From JAFLCL01 sp039809495 (GTDB lineage Bacteria > Myxococcota_A > Polyangia > Polyangiales > Sandaracinaceae): a stretch of 64,000 nt of DNA. The stretch's first letter is position 1. Every line of letters begins with the position of its first letter. The stretch lies in assembly GCA_039809495.1 (NCBI GenBank), contig JBDHVC010000006.1, positions 51,063-115,062 on the forward strand, given 5' to 3'. This document shows, one piece after another, positions 35,190-43,761 of this stretch. A program made the position numbers and the translations under genes. The notes beneath the pieces were generated by a model. That model had not been told where the DNA came from. It saw only the letters and a program-made list of their open reading frames with translations, and searched no databases.

Positions 35190-36734
35190 GTGCCGTCGTT
35201 TCTCGAGCGGGTGGCGCTCCATCAGACGAGGTTTCGGACCCCCGGCGTGTTCCCCGACGCGCGCGGGGTCGTGCTCGGTCAGAAGGGGCTCGTGCTCTTT
35301 CCGTCGCTCGATCGCGTGATCGCGTTCTTTCGAGCCTACGGCGACGGCGGATCGCTCGACGAGCTCATCCCCTCGCTCTCGATCCAGCGCGTCGTCTCGC
35401 CGCTCAAGACCCGCGAGATCCTCATCACGATCGCGGCGGAGTCGTCGTATCGGATGGATCGGGTCGCGTCGGTCGCGCGCCTCGCCGGCGGCGACGTCTT
35501 CACGGGCACGCAGCGCCACTTCGTGAAGTACCGCGACTCGAGCTCGCCCCTCGGCTACGACATCGCCGAGGCGCCCGACGTGCGCGCGGCGTTCGTCCTG
35601 CACCACGACGCGTACCGCCAGGCGTACGACGTCGAGCGGGAGATGCCGTTCCGCGAGCTCGTGCTCAAGCTGACGCCGCACCCCATCCCGAGGAGCGCGA
35701 CCCCGATCGGGGATCGCCTCTTCGCGTCGGCGGAGATCGGGATCGGCCACGCGCTCATCGGCTACCTCTTCCGCTGGCGGGTCGAGGCGCGCGTGACCCT
35801 CGCCGAGTGGCCGTCGACGAGCGCCTTCGACGATCGGCCGCGCCGCCAGCACGTCTTCGAGCTCACGGCGCCTCCGCCGCGCATCGTCGCGCTCCTGCGC
35901 GAGCTGCCGGGCGTGAACGTCTTCGAGCCGATCGCCGGCGCTGGGGTCGGCGTCGAGCTCGGCTACCGTCACCCCATCGCGCTCGAGTCGTGCCAGAGCC
36001 TCTTCGGCAAGGCCTCGCTGACGCTCTTTCGTGGCGACGGCGCCGTCGTCGTGCTCGATCCCGTGCCGCCCTTCACGCCGGTGCGCACGCTCGTCCGCAC
36101 GTCCGTCGACCTCGACGCGGCGCCGGGCGCGATCGCCTCCCGCGCGCTCGGTCAGCCCTCCTCCATCGAGGTCCCGCTCCGGCTCGCGCCCTCCCTCGAG
36201 CCGACGCGTCACGTCGTGGCGACGATCGTCCCGATCGAGGAGCGCGCCTTCCTCGCGCGGCTCCTCTACGTCGTGCCCTCGCGCGCGCTCGCGTCCTTGC
36301 GCGTCGCGATGGCGGGCGACGCGATCTACCTGCTCGATCCGCGCGGCGTCGAGGCGATGCCGCTCGGGCGCTTCCACTCGGAGGTGGCGCGCCGCATCTA
36401 CGTCCCGACGGGGATGGCGCTCGTGCCCGCCGTCCAGCCGAGCGTGCTCGAGGGCCTCTTCGCCGAGCACCGGGGGAGCCACGTCTTCTTCGAAGAGGAC
36501 GATCAGCCGCCGAGGATCATCCGGGACGACGCGTTCCTGCCGCTCTCGAGCGCGGCGCTCCAGCGCCTGAGCGGCGTCGTCGTCGTGCCGGACATGCCCG
36601 ACCGCGAGCCCGAGGCGCTCCCGCTCCTCACCTACGGCGCGGAGCTGCGCTTCCCGCTCTGGGGGGCGCCGGGGCGCGAGGCGTCGAGCGCGAGCGACGC
36701 CGCCCCCGCGCTGCCGAAGGAGGGCTCGCGTTGA
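35190..36734 (+). CDS. MoxR-VWA operon first protein, function unknown (ternary-system X-type)
   Basis: The 514-residue product starts at a GTG and has no signal peptide. It is not recognised as a known enzyme. It is a mostly beta/alpha sequence with regularly placed F/Y/W residues and lacks nucleotide-binding motifs. Its position, immediately upstream of a second unrecognised gene, a MoxR ATPase and a VWA protein, matches the 'X' components that accompany MoxR-VWA pairs in proposed ternary conflict systems. The next gene's TTG start overlaps this stop (TTGA), indicating tight translational coupling. No homology is claimed beyond that genomic role. Confidence 0.68.
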   Translation: MPSFLERVALHQTRFRTPGVFPDARGVVLGQKGLVLFPSLDRVIAFFRAYGDGGSLDELIPSLSIQRVVSPLKTREILITIAAESSYRMDRVASVARLAGGDVFTGTQRHFVKYRDSSSPLGYDIAEAPDVRAAFVLHHDAYRQAYDVEREMPFRELVLKLTPHPIPRSATPIGDRLFASAEIGIGHALIGYLFRWRVEARVTLAEWPSTSAFDDRPRRQHVFELTAPPPRIVALLRELPGVNVFEPIAGAGVGVELGYRHPIALESCQSLFGKASLTLFRGDGAVVVLDPVPPFTPVRTLVRTSVDLDAAPGAIASRALGQPSSIEVPLRLAPSLEPTRHVVATIVPIEERAFLARLLYVVPSRALASLRVAMAGDAIYLLDPRGVEAMPLGRFHSEVARRIYVPTGMALVPAVQPSVLEGLFAEHRGSHVFFEEDDQPPRIIRDDAFLPLSSAALQRLSGVVVVPDMPDREPEALPLLTYGAELRFPLWGAPGREASSASDAAPALPKEGSR

Positions 36735-37864
36735 GCGACGCGGCGGCGCTCCAGGCGGCCTACGACCAGCTCGTCGAGGGCTTCGTCCTGCCGCTGCTCG
36801 AGGGGGGCTCGCCGAGCGTCACCCGCCCGCTCGCGCCGGGCTGCATGAGCCACTTCGCCGCGGCGAGCTCCGCGAGCCCGGAGGCCGATCGACGCATCTT
36901 CGACGTGCTCTACCGCGGCGCGTCGAGCCACGCGCCCCTCGGCACGATCGCGTGGCCCTCGCGCGGGCTCGTCGCGATGGCGGCGGCGCTCCACGATCTG
37001 CTCTTCTTGACCGACCCCGCGCTCGATCGCCTCTTCGCGCGGGGCGCGCGGCCGATCATCCGCGAGTGGACGTGGCGCTGGATCGAGCTGATCGAGCTGC
37101 CGGCGACGCGGGGCGAGGCGCTCGCGCGGCACGTCCTCTTGAGCCGCGCGCGAAAGCTCCGTCGTCGCGACGTCGTCGTGAGGAATTGGGCCTACACCTA
37201 CCGCTTCTTCGGCCGACGCGTCCCCGCGAACGTCGTCGCGCTCCCGCGGCTCCGCTTCGTCCGACAGGAGGAAAGCCTGCGGCCCTTCGGAGAGCTCTTC
37301 GAGAGCGAGCGGGATCCGGGGCTCGCGAAGCTCGGCCTCCGCGAGCTCATGGGCGAGCTGGCGGAGCGCTCGCCCATGACGACGCTCCTCGAGGTGGCCG
37401 CGAGGCCGGAGTTTCGCTTCTCGACGGCGACGCTGTCCGTGCTCTCCGATCGCGCGCTCCGCGGCGCCGTGGCGCGCGCCCTCGCCGAGGACGAGTGGCG
37501 GGCCGCGGCGAACCTCGCCCGGGCGAGCGCCGACCCCACGCTCGCGAGCGCGCCGGCGCTCATGGCGATCGCGATCCAGCTCCTGCTCGAGCTGCACCTC
37601 ACCTCGGCGCTCGCGGGGGAGGCGGAGCCGCCTCGGAGCGCGACCTCGGACGCGAGCGTGCTCCGCTACCTCGCGATCCTCGTGGCGAGCCTCGACGACG
37701 ATCGCGCGGCGCGGGAGCTCGGCGTGCTCACGGACACGCATCGCCTCGTGCTCCAGCGACGCGCGGAGCGCTACCGCGCGAGCCTCCCGCCCCCCCTGCT
37801 CGACGAGGTCCGCGCGCAGCTCGCGTCGGCCCTCGCCTACGAGCCGCGCTTCCTCCCGAGCTGA
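36731..37864 (+). CDS. MoxR-VWA operon second protein, function unknown
   Basis: The 377-residue product begins at TTG, whose last two bases are shared with the preceding TGA. It is an Arg/Leu/Ala-rich mainly helical protein with E-W-T-W-R-W-I-E-L-I-E-L and R-D-V-V-V-R-N-W-A-Y-T-Y-R-F-F-G-R-R near 115-165 and no known motif. Its helical character suggests a scaffold or adaptor. A 90-nt gap to the MoxR gene may hold a second promoter or only a spacer. It is best regarded as a lineage-specific partner of the downstream AAA+ and VWA pair. Confidence 0.68.
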   Translation: MSDAAALQAAYDQLVEGFVLPLLEGGSPSVTRPLAPGCMSHFAAASSASPEADRRIFDVLYRGASSHAPLGTIAWPSRGLVAMAAALHDLLFLTDPALDRLFARGARPIIREWTWRWIELIELPATRGEALARHVLLSRARKLRRRDVVVRNWAYTYRFFGRRVPANVVALPRLRFVRQEESLRPFGELFESERDPGLAKLGLRELMGELAERSPMTTLLEVAARPEFRFSTATLSVLSDRALRGAVARALAEDEWRAAANLARASADPTLASAPALMAIAIQLLLELHLTSALAGEAEPPRSATSDASVLRYLAILVASLDDDRAARELGVLTDTHRLVLQRRAERYRASLPPPLLDEVRAQLASALAYEPRFLPS

Positions 37865-37954
37865 AGGGGCCGCGCTCGCGTCGGTCCGCTCCCTCGCCCG
37901 TCATCTTCGAGTAGAACCGAGCGCGACGCGCTCCCGAGCCGAGCCAGAGACACC

Positions 37955-39133
37955 ATGCCCGCGCCCACCCCGCCCATCCTCCAGCGCTTCCAGCTCATCT
38001 CCCAGCGCCTCGAGTCGAGCTTCCTCGGGAAGTCCGAGACGGTCCGCCTCATGCTCACGGCGGCCGTCGCGGGTGAGCACATGCTGCTCATCGGCCCCCC
38101 CGGCACGGCGAAGAGCGCCGTCGTGCAGATGTTCGCGAAGCTCGTCGACGCGCGCTACTTCGAGTACCTCTTGACGCGCTTCACCGAGCCGAACGAGATC
38201 TTCGGCCCGATCGACATCGCCGCCTTCCGCGCGGGCCAGTACCAGCGCCGCATGGAGGGCATGCTGCCGACCTCGGAGGTCGTCTTCCTCGACGAGGTGT
38301 TCAAGGCGAACAGCGCCATCCTGAACGCGCTCCTCAGCGTGCTCAACGAGCGCAAGTACACGGTCGGCTCGAACGTCGTGCGGGTGCCGCTCGTCTCCTG
38401 CTTCGGGGCCTCGAACGAGGTGCCGAACGACGACGACCTCCAGGCCGTCTTCGATCGTTTCCTCATCCGCCACGAGAGCGACAACCTCGACAGCTACCAC
38501 TTCCAGGATCTGCTCCTGCGGGGCCTCGACTACGAGGTGCAGAAGATCAAGGGCGAGCTCGACGCCCTCACGCCGCTCCTCTCGGCGCAGGATCTCCGCA
38601 ACCTCCACGTCTTCCTCGCCGATCGGCTCCGCCAGATCCCCGAGTCGTTCCTCTCGCAGTACAAGGGCCTCGTCTTCCAGATCCGCGCCGAGGGCGTCTC
38701 GCTCTCGGATCGGCGCGCGGTGAAGATGCTCAAGCTCTTCGTCGCGAGCGCGTTCCTCGACAACCGCGCCGCGCCGGACGCGAGCGACTTCCTCGTCCTC
38801 AAGCACGCCTGGAACAACCTCGATCAGGCCGAGATCCTCGACGGAATCGTGGGGCCCGTCCTCGAGGCGCACTACCGCGAGCACCCCGAGGCGCGCCGCG
38901 TCGGCGCCGTCGCGGTCGGCATCGACGCGCTCGTCGTGGAGCTCAACCGCATCCGCGAGCTGCTCACCGGGGACAGGCCGCTCTCGGACATCCAGCTCTT
39001 CAGTCAGCTCAAGGCGCTCAACGAGATCAAGTCGACGCTCCTCGCCATCGGGACGCCGCCGGCCCGCGAGGCGGTGGGGCGCGTCGATCAGCTCCTCGGG
39101 CACGTCTTCCAGTCGGGGAAATTCGCCCAGTGA
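37955..39133 (+). CDS. MoxR-family AAA+ ATPase
   Basis: The 392-residue protein is RavA/MoxR-like: Walker A G-P-P-G-T-A-K-S at 47-54, Walker B V-V-F-L-D-E at 109-114 with Glu114, the V-F-K-A-N-S-A-I-L-N-A-L-L-S segment, and the MoxR L-N-E-R-K-Y-T element at 130-136. MoxR ATPases are chaperones that remodel partner proteins, typically together with VWA-domain proteins that present metal-binding sites. The C-terminal part (about 215-392) is a helical lid and extension. It sits 4 nt upstream of the VWA gene, as expected for a MoxR-VWA pair. ATPase activity is predicted to be intact. Confidence 0.93.
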   Translation: MPAPTPPILQRFQLISQRLESSFLGKSETVRLMLTAAVAGEHMLLIGPPGTAKSAVVQMFAKLVDARYFEYLLTRFTEPNEIFGPIDIAAFRAGQYQRRMEGMLPTSEVVFLDEVFKANSAILNALLSVLNERKYTVGSNVVRVPLVSCFGASNEVPNDDDLQAVFDRFLIRHESDNLDSYHFQDLLLRGLDYEVQKIKGELDALTPLLSAQDLRNLHVFLADRLRQIPESFLSQYKGLVFQIRAEGVSLSDRRAVKMLKLFVASAFLDNRAAPDASDFLVLKHAWNNLDQAEILDGIVGPVLEAHYREHPEARRVGAVAVGIDALVVELNRIRELLTGDRPLSDIQLFSQLKALNEIKSTLLAIGTPPAREAVGRVDQLLGHVFQSGKFAQ

Positions 39134-39137
39134 GCCG

Positions 39138-40721
39138 ATGCTTGCCCTGACGCGAGAGCAGGAGACGGACGTCGCAGGGCTCGGCGTCTCGCTGGTCCAG
39201 GTGGCGAGCCCGATGCTCACCGTACGCGCCGCGCACTGGCGCAACGGGCTCGCGCGCGTGGGCGTGCCGGCGCCGTTCTGGTGCGTCCACGACATCGGGC
39301 TCGCGCTCGTCGCGGACGTGACCGCGCTCGCGCCTCGGCGCTCGGTCGCCGCCCTCCTCGGCGACGAGGTGAGGGGCCTCCTCGAGGCGTGGTCGAAGAT
39401 CCTCCGCGAGATCGCCGCGACGGAGGCCGCCGAGCGCTCGCGCGCGTGGAAGCTCCCCGATCCCCTCGTCGTCGTCGTCCTGCTCCGGGTGATCGGCCCG
39501 CTCTACGAGCGCTACCTCGGGCCAGGGCGGCGCCCGATCGCGGCGCCCCTGCCGATCGATCCGGAGCTCTACGAGACGCTGGACGAGCGCCTCCCGGAGC
39601 TCTTCCAGCGCGCCGCCGATCACGCGACGAACCTCGCGTTCTTGCGGCACCTCGTCGCCGAGGGCGTGCGCCTCGTGACGGCGATCGAGCTCATCGACCT
39701 CGACACGCTGCGCCTGCTCGGGATGCTCGGCGCCGAGGCGAGCGCCGCGAACGCGCTCTCCGCGATGGATCTGCTGAACGTCCTCGAGAGCCCCGAGGCG
39801 AACGACGTCGTGAATTTCTCGCTCGATCTGCTCCCCGCGGTGCTCGAGACGAAGCGCGCCACGGGCGCGCAGACGTTCGCCTCCGACGGCTACGCGGGCC
39901 TCGCCCAGCGCGGCTCGATCGACTCGCTGGTCCTCTCGGAGCTCGCGCACGAGGAGGATCTCTTCGATCAGCGCTTCGCCGAGAACCAGGTCTTCTACTA
40001 CGCGCGCGAGAAGCAGCGCGAGGACGAGGGGCGCTGCCACTACATCTGCATCGACGCCACCGCCTCGATGCGAGGGCAGCGGAGCGTGTTCGCTCGTGGG
40101 CTCGCGCTCACGCTCCTCAAGAAGCTCCAGCTCCGCGGCGAGGACGTCTTCTTCCGCTTCTTCGACGCGCGCCTCTACGACGAGCAGTTCGTCTCGGCGA
40201 GGCGGAGCTCCCAGGCGCTCGACATCCCGTACATCCTCTCGTTCAAGGGGGAGCGCGGGCGCAATTACGCCAAGGTCTTCGGGCTGCTCGCGAGCGAACT
40301 CGCGCGCGTCGCGAAGCGCGAGAAGCGGAGCGTCGTCCTCTACCTCGTGACGCACGCGGAGTGCCACATCCCGCTCGAGACGGTGGAGGCGCTGCGCGCC
40401 CACGCCCAGCTCTACGGGATCTTCATGCTGCCGAGCTCGGGCGAGCTCGATCTCGAGTACCTCTCGCGCCTCCACCGGGTGCAGGTCATCACGCACGCGG
40501 CGCTCTCCGAGCGCGACGCGCGCGCCAAGCGCGCCATGGACATCGTGGACGACGCGGCTGGCGAGGCGCGCCCAGGCGGCGACGGCGAGCGCCGCTCGTC
40601 GATCCCGCCCTCGCGGCGGCGCGCGGCCGAGGGCCACGGCGAGGCCGAGGATCTCGCGTCGGCCCGCGAGCTCGCCGAGGCCGAGCGAGAGGTCGACGCG
40701 CTCGTCGGGGGCTCGCCGTGA
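39138..40721 (+). CDS. VWA-domain protein, partner of MoxR
   Basis: The 527-residue protein has an all-helical N-terminal region (about 1-290) and a von Willebrand A domain (about 300-455). The metal-ion-dependent adhesion site is D306-A-T308-A-S310, a D-x-T-x-S in place of the usual D-x-S-x-S; Thr in the middle position can still bind Mg2+ but changes the site. Later MIDAS-loop residues are near 375 (G-R-N-Y-A-K) and 400-404. The C-terminus (about 470-527) is a charged Arg/Glu tail. It directly follows the MoxR gene and overlaps the start of the TPR/HEAT gene (GTGA), so all three should form one complex or pathway. Confidence 0.88.
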   Translation: MLALTREQETDVAGLGVSLVQVASPMLTVRAAHWRNGLARVGVPAPFWCVHDIGLALVADVTALAPRRSVAALLGDEVRGLLEAWSKILREIAATEAAERSRAWKLPDPLVVVVLLRVIGPLYERYLGPGRRPIAAPLPIDPELYETLDERLPELFQRAADHATNLAFLRHLVAEGVRLVTAIELIDLDTLRLLGMLGAEASAANALSAMDLLNVLESPEANDVVNFSLDLLPAVLETKRATGAQTFASDGYAGLAQRGSIDSLVLSELAHEEDLFDQRFAENQVFYYAREKQREDEGRCHYICIDATASMRGQRSVFARGLALTLLKKLQLRGEDVFFRFFDARLYDEQFVSARRSSQALDIPYILSFKGERGRNYAKVFGLLASELARVAKREKRSVVLYLVTHAECHIPLETVEALRAHAQLYGIFMLPSSGELDLEYLSRLHRVQVITHAALSERDARAKRAMDIVDDAAGEARPGGDGERRSSIPPSRRRAAEGHGEAEDLASARELAEAEREVDALVGGSP

Positions 40722-42505
40722 CGCAGGGCTACGAGAAGCGCGCCGCGATCGAGCAGGCGCGGCGCTTCGTCGCCGGCCAGAAGTGGCAGCAGGCGATCGC
40801 CCCCCTCTCGCAGCTCCTCGAGCGCGGCGGGCTCGCGGAGGGCGAGCTCCGCTCGACCCTCGCGGATCTCGGCACCGCGTACCGCGCCCTCGGCCAGGCC
40901 CGCGCCGCGTCGTCGGTCGCGCTCTACGTCGGCGACCACGACGCCGCGCTCGCGCTCTCCTCGCACCCGCTCGATCAGGCGCGAGCCTACGGGGCGGCCG
41001 AGGATCCGGTGCGCGCCGCGCGCGCGTACGAGGAGGCGGGGTGGCTCGGGCACGCCGCGCTCCAGTGCGAGCGGGCGAAGGACGATCGCGCGGCGCGCGT
41101 CCTCTGGGAGCGCCTCGCCGCGTCCGCGCGCCTCTCGAGCGATCCCTACGTGAGCGGGCTCGTCGCCTTCAACCTGGGGCGCGCCTGCCAGCGGCTCGGC
41201 GATCGCGCGGCGGCGCGCAAGGCGCTCGTGCGCTCGATGCACCTGCTCACCGCCGCCGCGGACGGCTTCGAGGCGCAGGGCCAGCGCGAGCGAGCGTTCG
41301 ACTGCTACGGGGTGCTGCTCACGATGGGCAAGGAGGGCAGCTTCGAGAACCTCGCGGAGGGCTACCTCAACTGCATCCGCATCCTCGGCGAGGACGGCCT
41401 GCGCTACTACGTCGTCCAGTACTACGAGGACTTCCAGGCGCTCGCGATGGAGCGCGAGGAGCTCCACGCGGCGGCGACGCTCTTTCGCGAGGCGGCCGAG
41501 TACGCGCGGCGGCAGCGGCTCCCCTACACCCGGCACTATCGCTACCGCGGCGCGCTCGCGAGCGCGCTCCAGGGCGATCGCGCGCTCGCGACGAGCGGGA
41601 GCGCCGACATGGCCGAGAACGCGTACACCGCCGCGATCGACGCGATGAACGAGCTCGGCCTCTACTCGAAGGCGCGCGAGCTCTACGCCAAGCTCGCGAG
41701 CCTCCCGCTCGCCGAGAAGCGCAAGGAGCGCTACGCGCGCCTCGCCACGCGCCTCGCGGCGATCGCCGACGACACGACGCCGATGCAGGGCTTCCCCGAC
41801 TACCTGCGCGTCGCGACGGCGTATCCCCCGATCTGGACGCTCGACGTGGTCGAGTGGGAGCAGGACGGCGATCCCGCCGAGACGATGATCGAGGTCGCCC
41901 TCGATCGACGCTGGGCGGACTTCCAGCGTCGTCGCGCGCTCCTCGTCCGCCTGAAGGAGCTCGGCGCGCCGCCCGGCACCGACCCGGCCGAGCTGACGAT
42001 CGGGCTCGCGGGGCTCCTCGGCACGGTCGAGCTCTACGTGAGCCTCGCGCCGCTCGAGAGGATGATGACGAGCGAGGACGCGCGCGTCCGGGCCGCCGCG
42101 ATGCACGCGATGATCAAGCTCTTCTTCAAGCGGACCTTCGTGTCCGTGATCCGCGGCCTCGCCGATCCGGCGCCCGAGGTGCGGCGGGAGGCGCTCCTCT
42201 GCGTCTCGAGCCTCGCGTTCGTCCACGCGCTCGACCCGCTCTCGCGCATCTACCGCGAGGCCTCCGATCCGAACGTGCGCCGCGCGGCGCTCACCTCGAT
42301 CGGGAAGGTGAACCGCATCGAGGCGGTCGAGCTGCTCGTCGAGGCGTTCCGCAACGGCGACGAGGCCGAGCGCGCGGTCGCGAGCGCGGCCCTGCGGGCG
42401 AGCGAGCAGCCGGACACGCGGGCGATCATCGAGCGGGAGATCGCCGCCGAGAGCGGGCCGATGCGCGACGCGCTCACCCAGCTCCACCGCGCGCTCGTGC
42501 GCTGA
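40718..42505 (+). CDS. TPR/HEAT solenoid protein of the MoxR-VWA operon
   Basis: The 595-residue protein begins at a GTG overlapping the VWA stop. The N-terminal half is TPR-like (repeated Ala/Leu helices with Y-x2-L-G-Q-A-x2-A and A-A-R-A-Y-E-E-A-G), while about 430-595 is a HEAT-type array (M-I-K-L-F-F-K-R, V-R-R-E-A-L-L-C-V-S-S-L-A, N-V-R-R-A-A-L-T-S-I-G-K-V). Such solenoids recruit substrates or neighbours. Close coupling to the AAA+ and VWA genes suggests an adaptor function in the same machine. The gene ends at repeat copy D. Confidence 0.83.
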   Translation: MTQGYEKRAAIEQARRFVAGQKWQQAIAPLSQLLERGGLAEGELRSTLADLGTAYRALGQARAASSVALYVGDHDAALALSSHPLDQARAYGAAEDPVRAARAYEEAGWLGHAALQCERAKDDRAARVLWERLAASARLSSDPYVSGLVAFNLGRACQRLGDRAAARKALVRSMHLLTAAADGFEAQGQRERAFDCYGVLLTMGKEGSFENLAEGYLNCIRILGEDGLRYYVVQYYEDFQALAMEREELHAAATLFREAAEYARRQRLPYTRHYRYRGALASALQGDRALATSGSADMAENAYTAAIDAMNELGLYSKARELYAKLASLPLAEKRKERYARLATRLAAIADDTTPMQGFPDYLRVATAYPPIWTLDVVEWEQDGDPAETMIEVALDRRWADFQRRRALLVRLKELGAPPGTDPAELTIGLAGLLGTVELYVSLAPLERMMTSEDARVRAAAMHAMIKLFFKRTFVSVIRGLADPAPEVRREALLCVSSLAFVHALDPLSRIYREASDPNVRRAALTSIGKVNRIEAVELLVEAFRNGDEAERAVASAALRASEQPDTRAIIEREIAAESGPMRDALTQLHRALVR

Positions 42506-42664
42506 CGGCGCGCCTCGATCGCCGTGATCCGCGCCGCCGAGGCGCGCTGGCTCGGCCGGCGGGAGGCTCCCGCCGATTCGCTCGGCGGGAGGGCGCGGCG
42601 CTGAGCAGCGCCTCCGAGCGAGGAAGGAGCGGCACGGATCGGCTCGACGGATTCGTGCCGTGAG
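42503..42664 (+). repeat. four-hairpin dispersed element, copy D
   Basis: It starts at the TGA of the TPR/HEAT gene. The second stem is CTCCCGCCGA/TCGGCGGGAG (10 bp perfect) and differs at several positions from copy A's CTCACGCCGA/TCGGCGTGAG in both arms, i.e. compensating changes. The third is GGCGCT/AGCGCC with a 4-nt loop, against AGGGTCT/AGACCCT in A. The last is CGGCACG/CGTGCCG. The shared linkers are kept. Confidence 0.85.
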
Positions 42665-42715
42665 GCGGCTCGACGCGCTCGGGCGCTCCGCGCACCATGA
42701 GGGCGGAGCCGCACG

Positions 42716-43630
42716 ATGCGCCACGCCCTCGCCTTTCGCCGGATCGCGCGCTCGCTCTCGAGCCTCGAGCTCATGCGCGCGGACGACGACGACGCGCCGC
42801 TCTCGTCGGCGGATCTCGTCCTCGATCGCGACGCGTGCCGGCGCTTCCTCGACTTCTACGGGAGCGAGGGGCTCCGCCACGCGCTCGGCCGCTACGGCAT
42901 CTTCGGCGCGCTCGCGCGGCGCGGCTACGAGGAGGTCTGCGTGCGGACCGAGGCGGACGACGATCGGCACATGCTCTTCGCGGAGGTGGAGGTCGAGGGG
43001 AAGACCGAGCGCATCGTCGAGCTGGTCGTGCGGCGCGGGCTGCTCTTGCCGCACCCGAGCGGCGAGCTGCCCGCGCTCGCGCCGCGCTACCGCGTGCTCG
43101 CGGTGGACTGGCTGCTCTTGCGTAACCCCCGCGCCGCGTTCAGCCCCGAGCGTCCGCGCCTGCCCGGCCAAGACGCGCCCGGGCTCGGGATCGGCTGGCG
43201 CGTGATGGCGATGCTGATGCGCGTCGTGTGGCGCCTCGGGCTCGACGCGCTCGTCACGGTCCCGGAGTACCTCCACAACGCGGAGCACTACGCGCGAGAG
43301 ATGCCCTGCTTCGACCCGGTCCATCGCGGGCGGCTCGACGCGCTGCTCGCGCTCCTGCGCCGCGAGCACGGGCTCTCGACCGCGCAGGCGAGCTGGGCGC
43401 TCGAGTGGGGCCTCGTGCGCACCCGCGCCGACGACGCCGTCGTCCGGTGGCGAGGCGAGCTGATGGTGGCGTCCGAGGAGCCCTCGCTCCTCGCGTTCCT
43501 CGAGTCGGACGCGCACGCGGAGGCGGCCGAGCGGGCTCGGCGCGCCTACCGGCTCTGGCTGGATCGCGGCGCGTTCGACGCGCGCTGGGCGAGGGAGGCC
43601 GACGCGCTCGCGGGGCAAGCGCTGGGCTGA
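42716..43630 (+). CDS. cytoplasmic protein of unknown function
   Basis: The 304-residue product is not recognised. It has no signal peptide and consists of mixed helix and strand with F-Y-G-S-E-G-L-R-H-A-L-G and W-L-L-L-R-N-P. Two hydrophobic stretches around 160-180 are too short to be confident membrane helices. GGGCGGAG precedes the ATG. The gene is separated from the MoxR-VWA operon by repeat copy D. Its stop lies in the first unit of a 15-bp tandem array. Confidence 0.65.
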   Translation: MRHALAFRRIARSLSSLELMRADDDDAPLSSADLVLDRDACRRFLDFYGSEGLRHALGRYGIFGALARRGYEEVCVRTEADDDRHMLFAEVEVEGKTERIVELVVRRGLLLPHPSGELPALAPRYRVLAVDWLLLRNPRAAFSPERPRLPGQDAPGLGIGWRVMAMLMRVVWRLGLDALVTVPEYLHNAEHYAREMPCFDPVHRGRLDALLALLRREHGLSTAQASWALEWGLVRTRADDAVVRWRGELMVASEEPSLLAFLESDAHAEAAERARRAYRLWLDRGAFDARWAREADALAGQALG

Positions 43631-43703
43631 ACCACGCTGGGCTGAACCACGCTGGGTCGAGCGACGCTGGGTCGAGCGACGCTGGGCCGAGCCGCGCTGG
43701 GCC
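43621..43703 (+). repeat. 15-bp tandem repeat array
   Basis: Five and a half copies of a 15-bp unit GCTGGG(C/T)(T/C)GA(A/G)C(C)(A)C can be read: two identical copies, two identical variant copies (GCTGGGTCGAGCGAC), then two diverged ones. The first includes the stop of the upstream gene. It may have grown by slippage; no protein is convincingly encoded. Confidence 0.85.
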
Positions 43704-43761
43704 CGAGGACGGCGGCGCCGGTTTCTTGGTCGCCGCGCGCGATGGTGGATAGTCCGAGGGG

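Noticed and set aside
39281..40717. Upstream part of a 1074-codon plus-strand frame reading over the VWA gene
   Set aside because: The frame is only coding from the GTG at 40718; upstream it is a +1 shadow of the VWA gene, with Arg-rich low-complexity sequence.
43621..43703. The 15-bp array as a pentapeptide-repeat coding sequence
   Set aside because: Some frames give AGLNH/AGSSD-type pentapeptides, but none has a plausible start and the upstream gene stops in the first unit; noncoding is the simpler reading.
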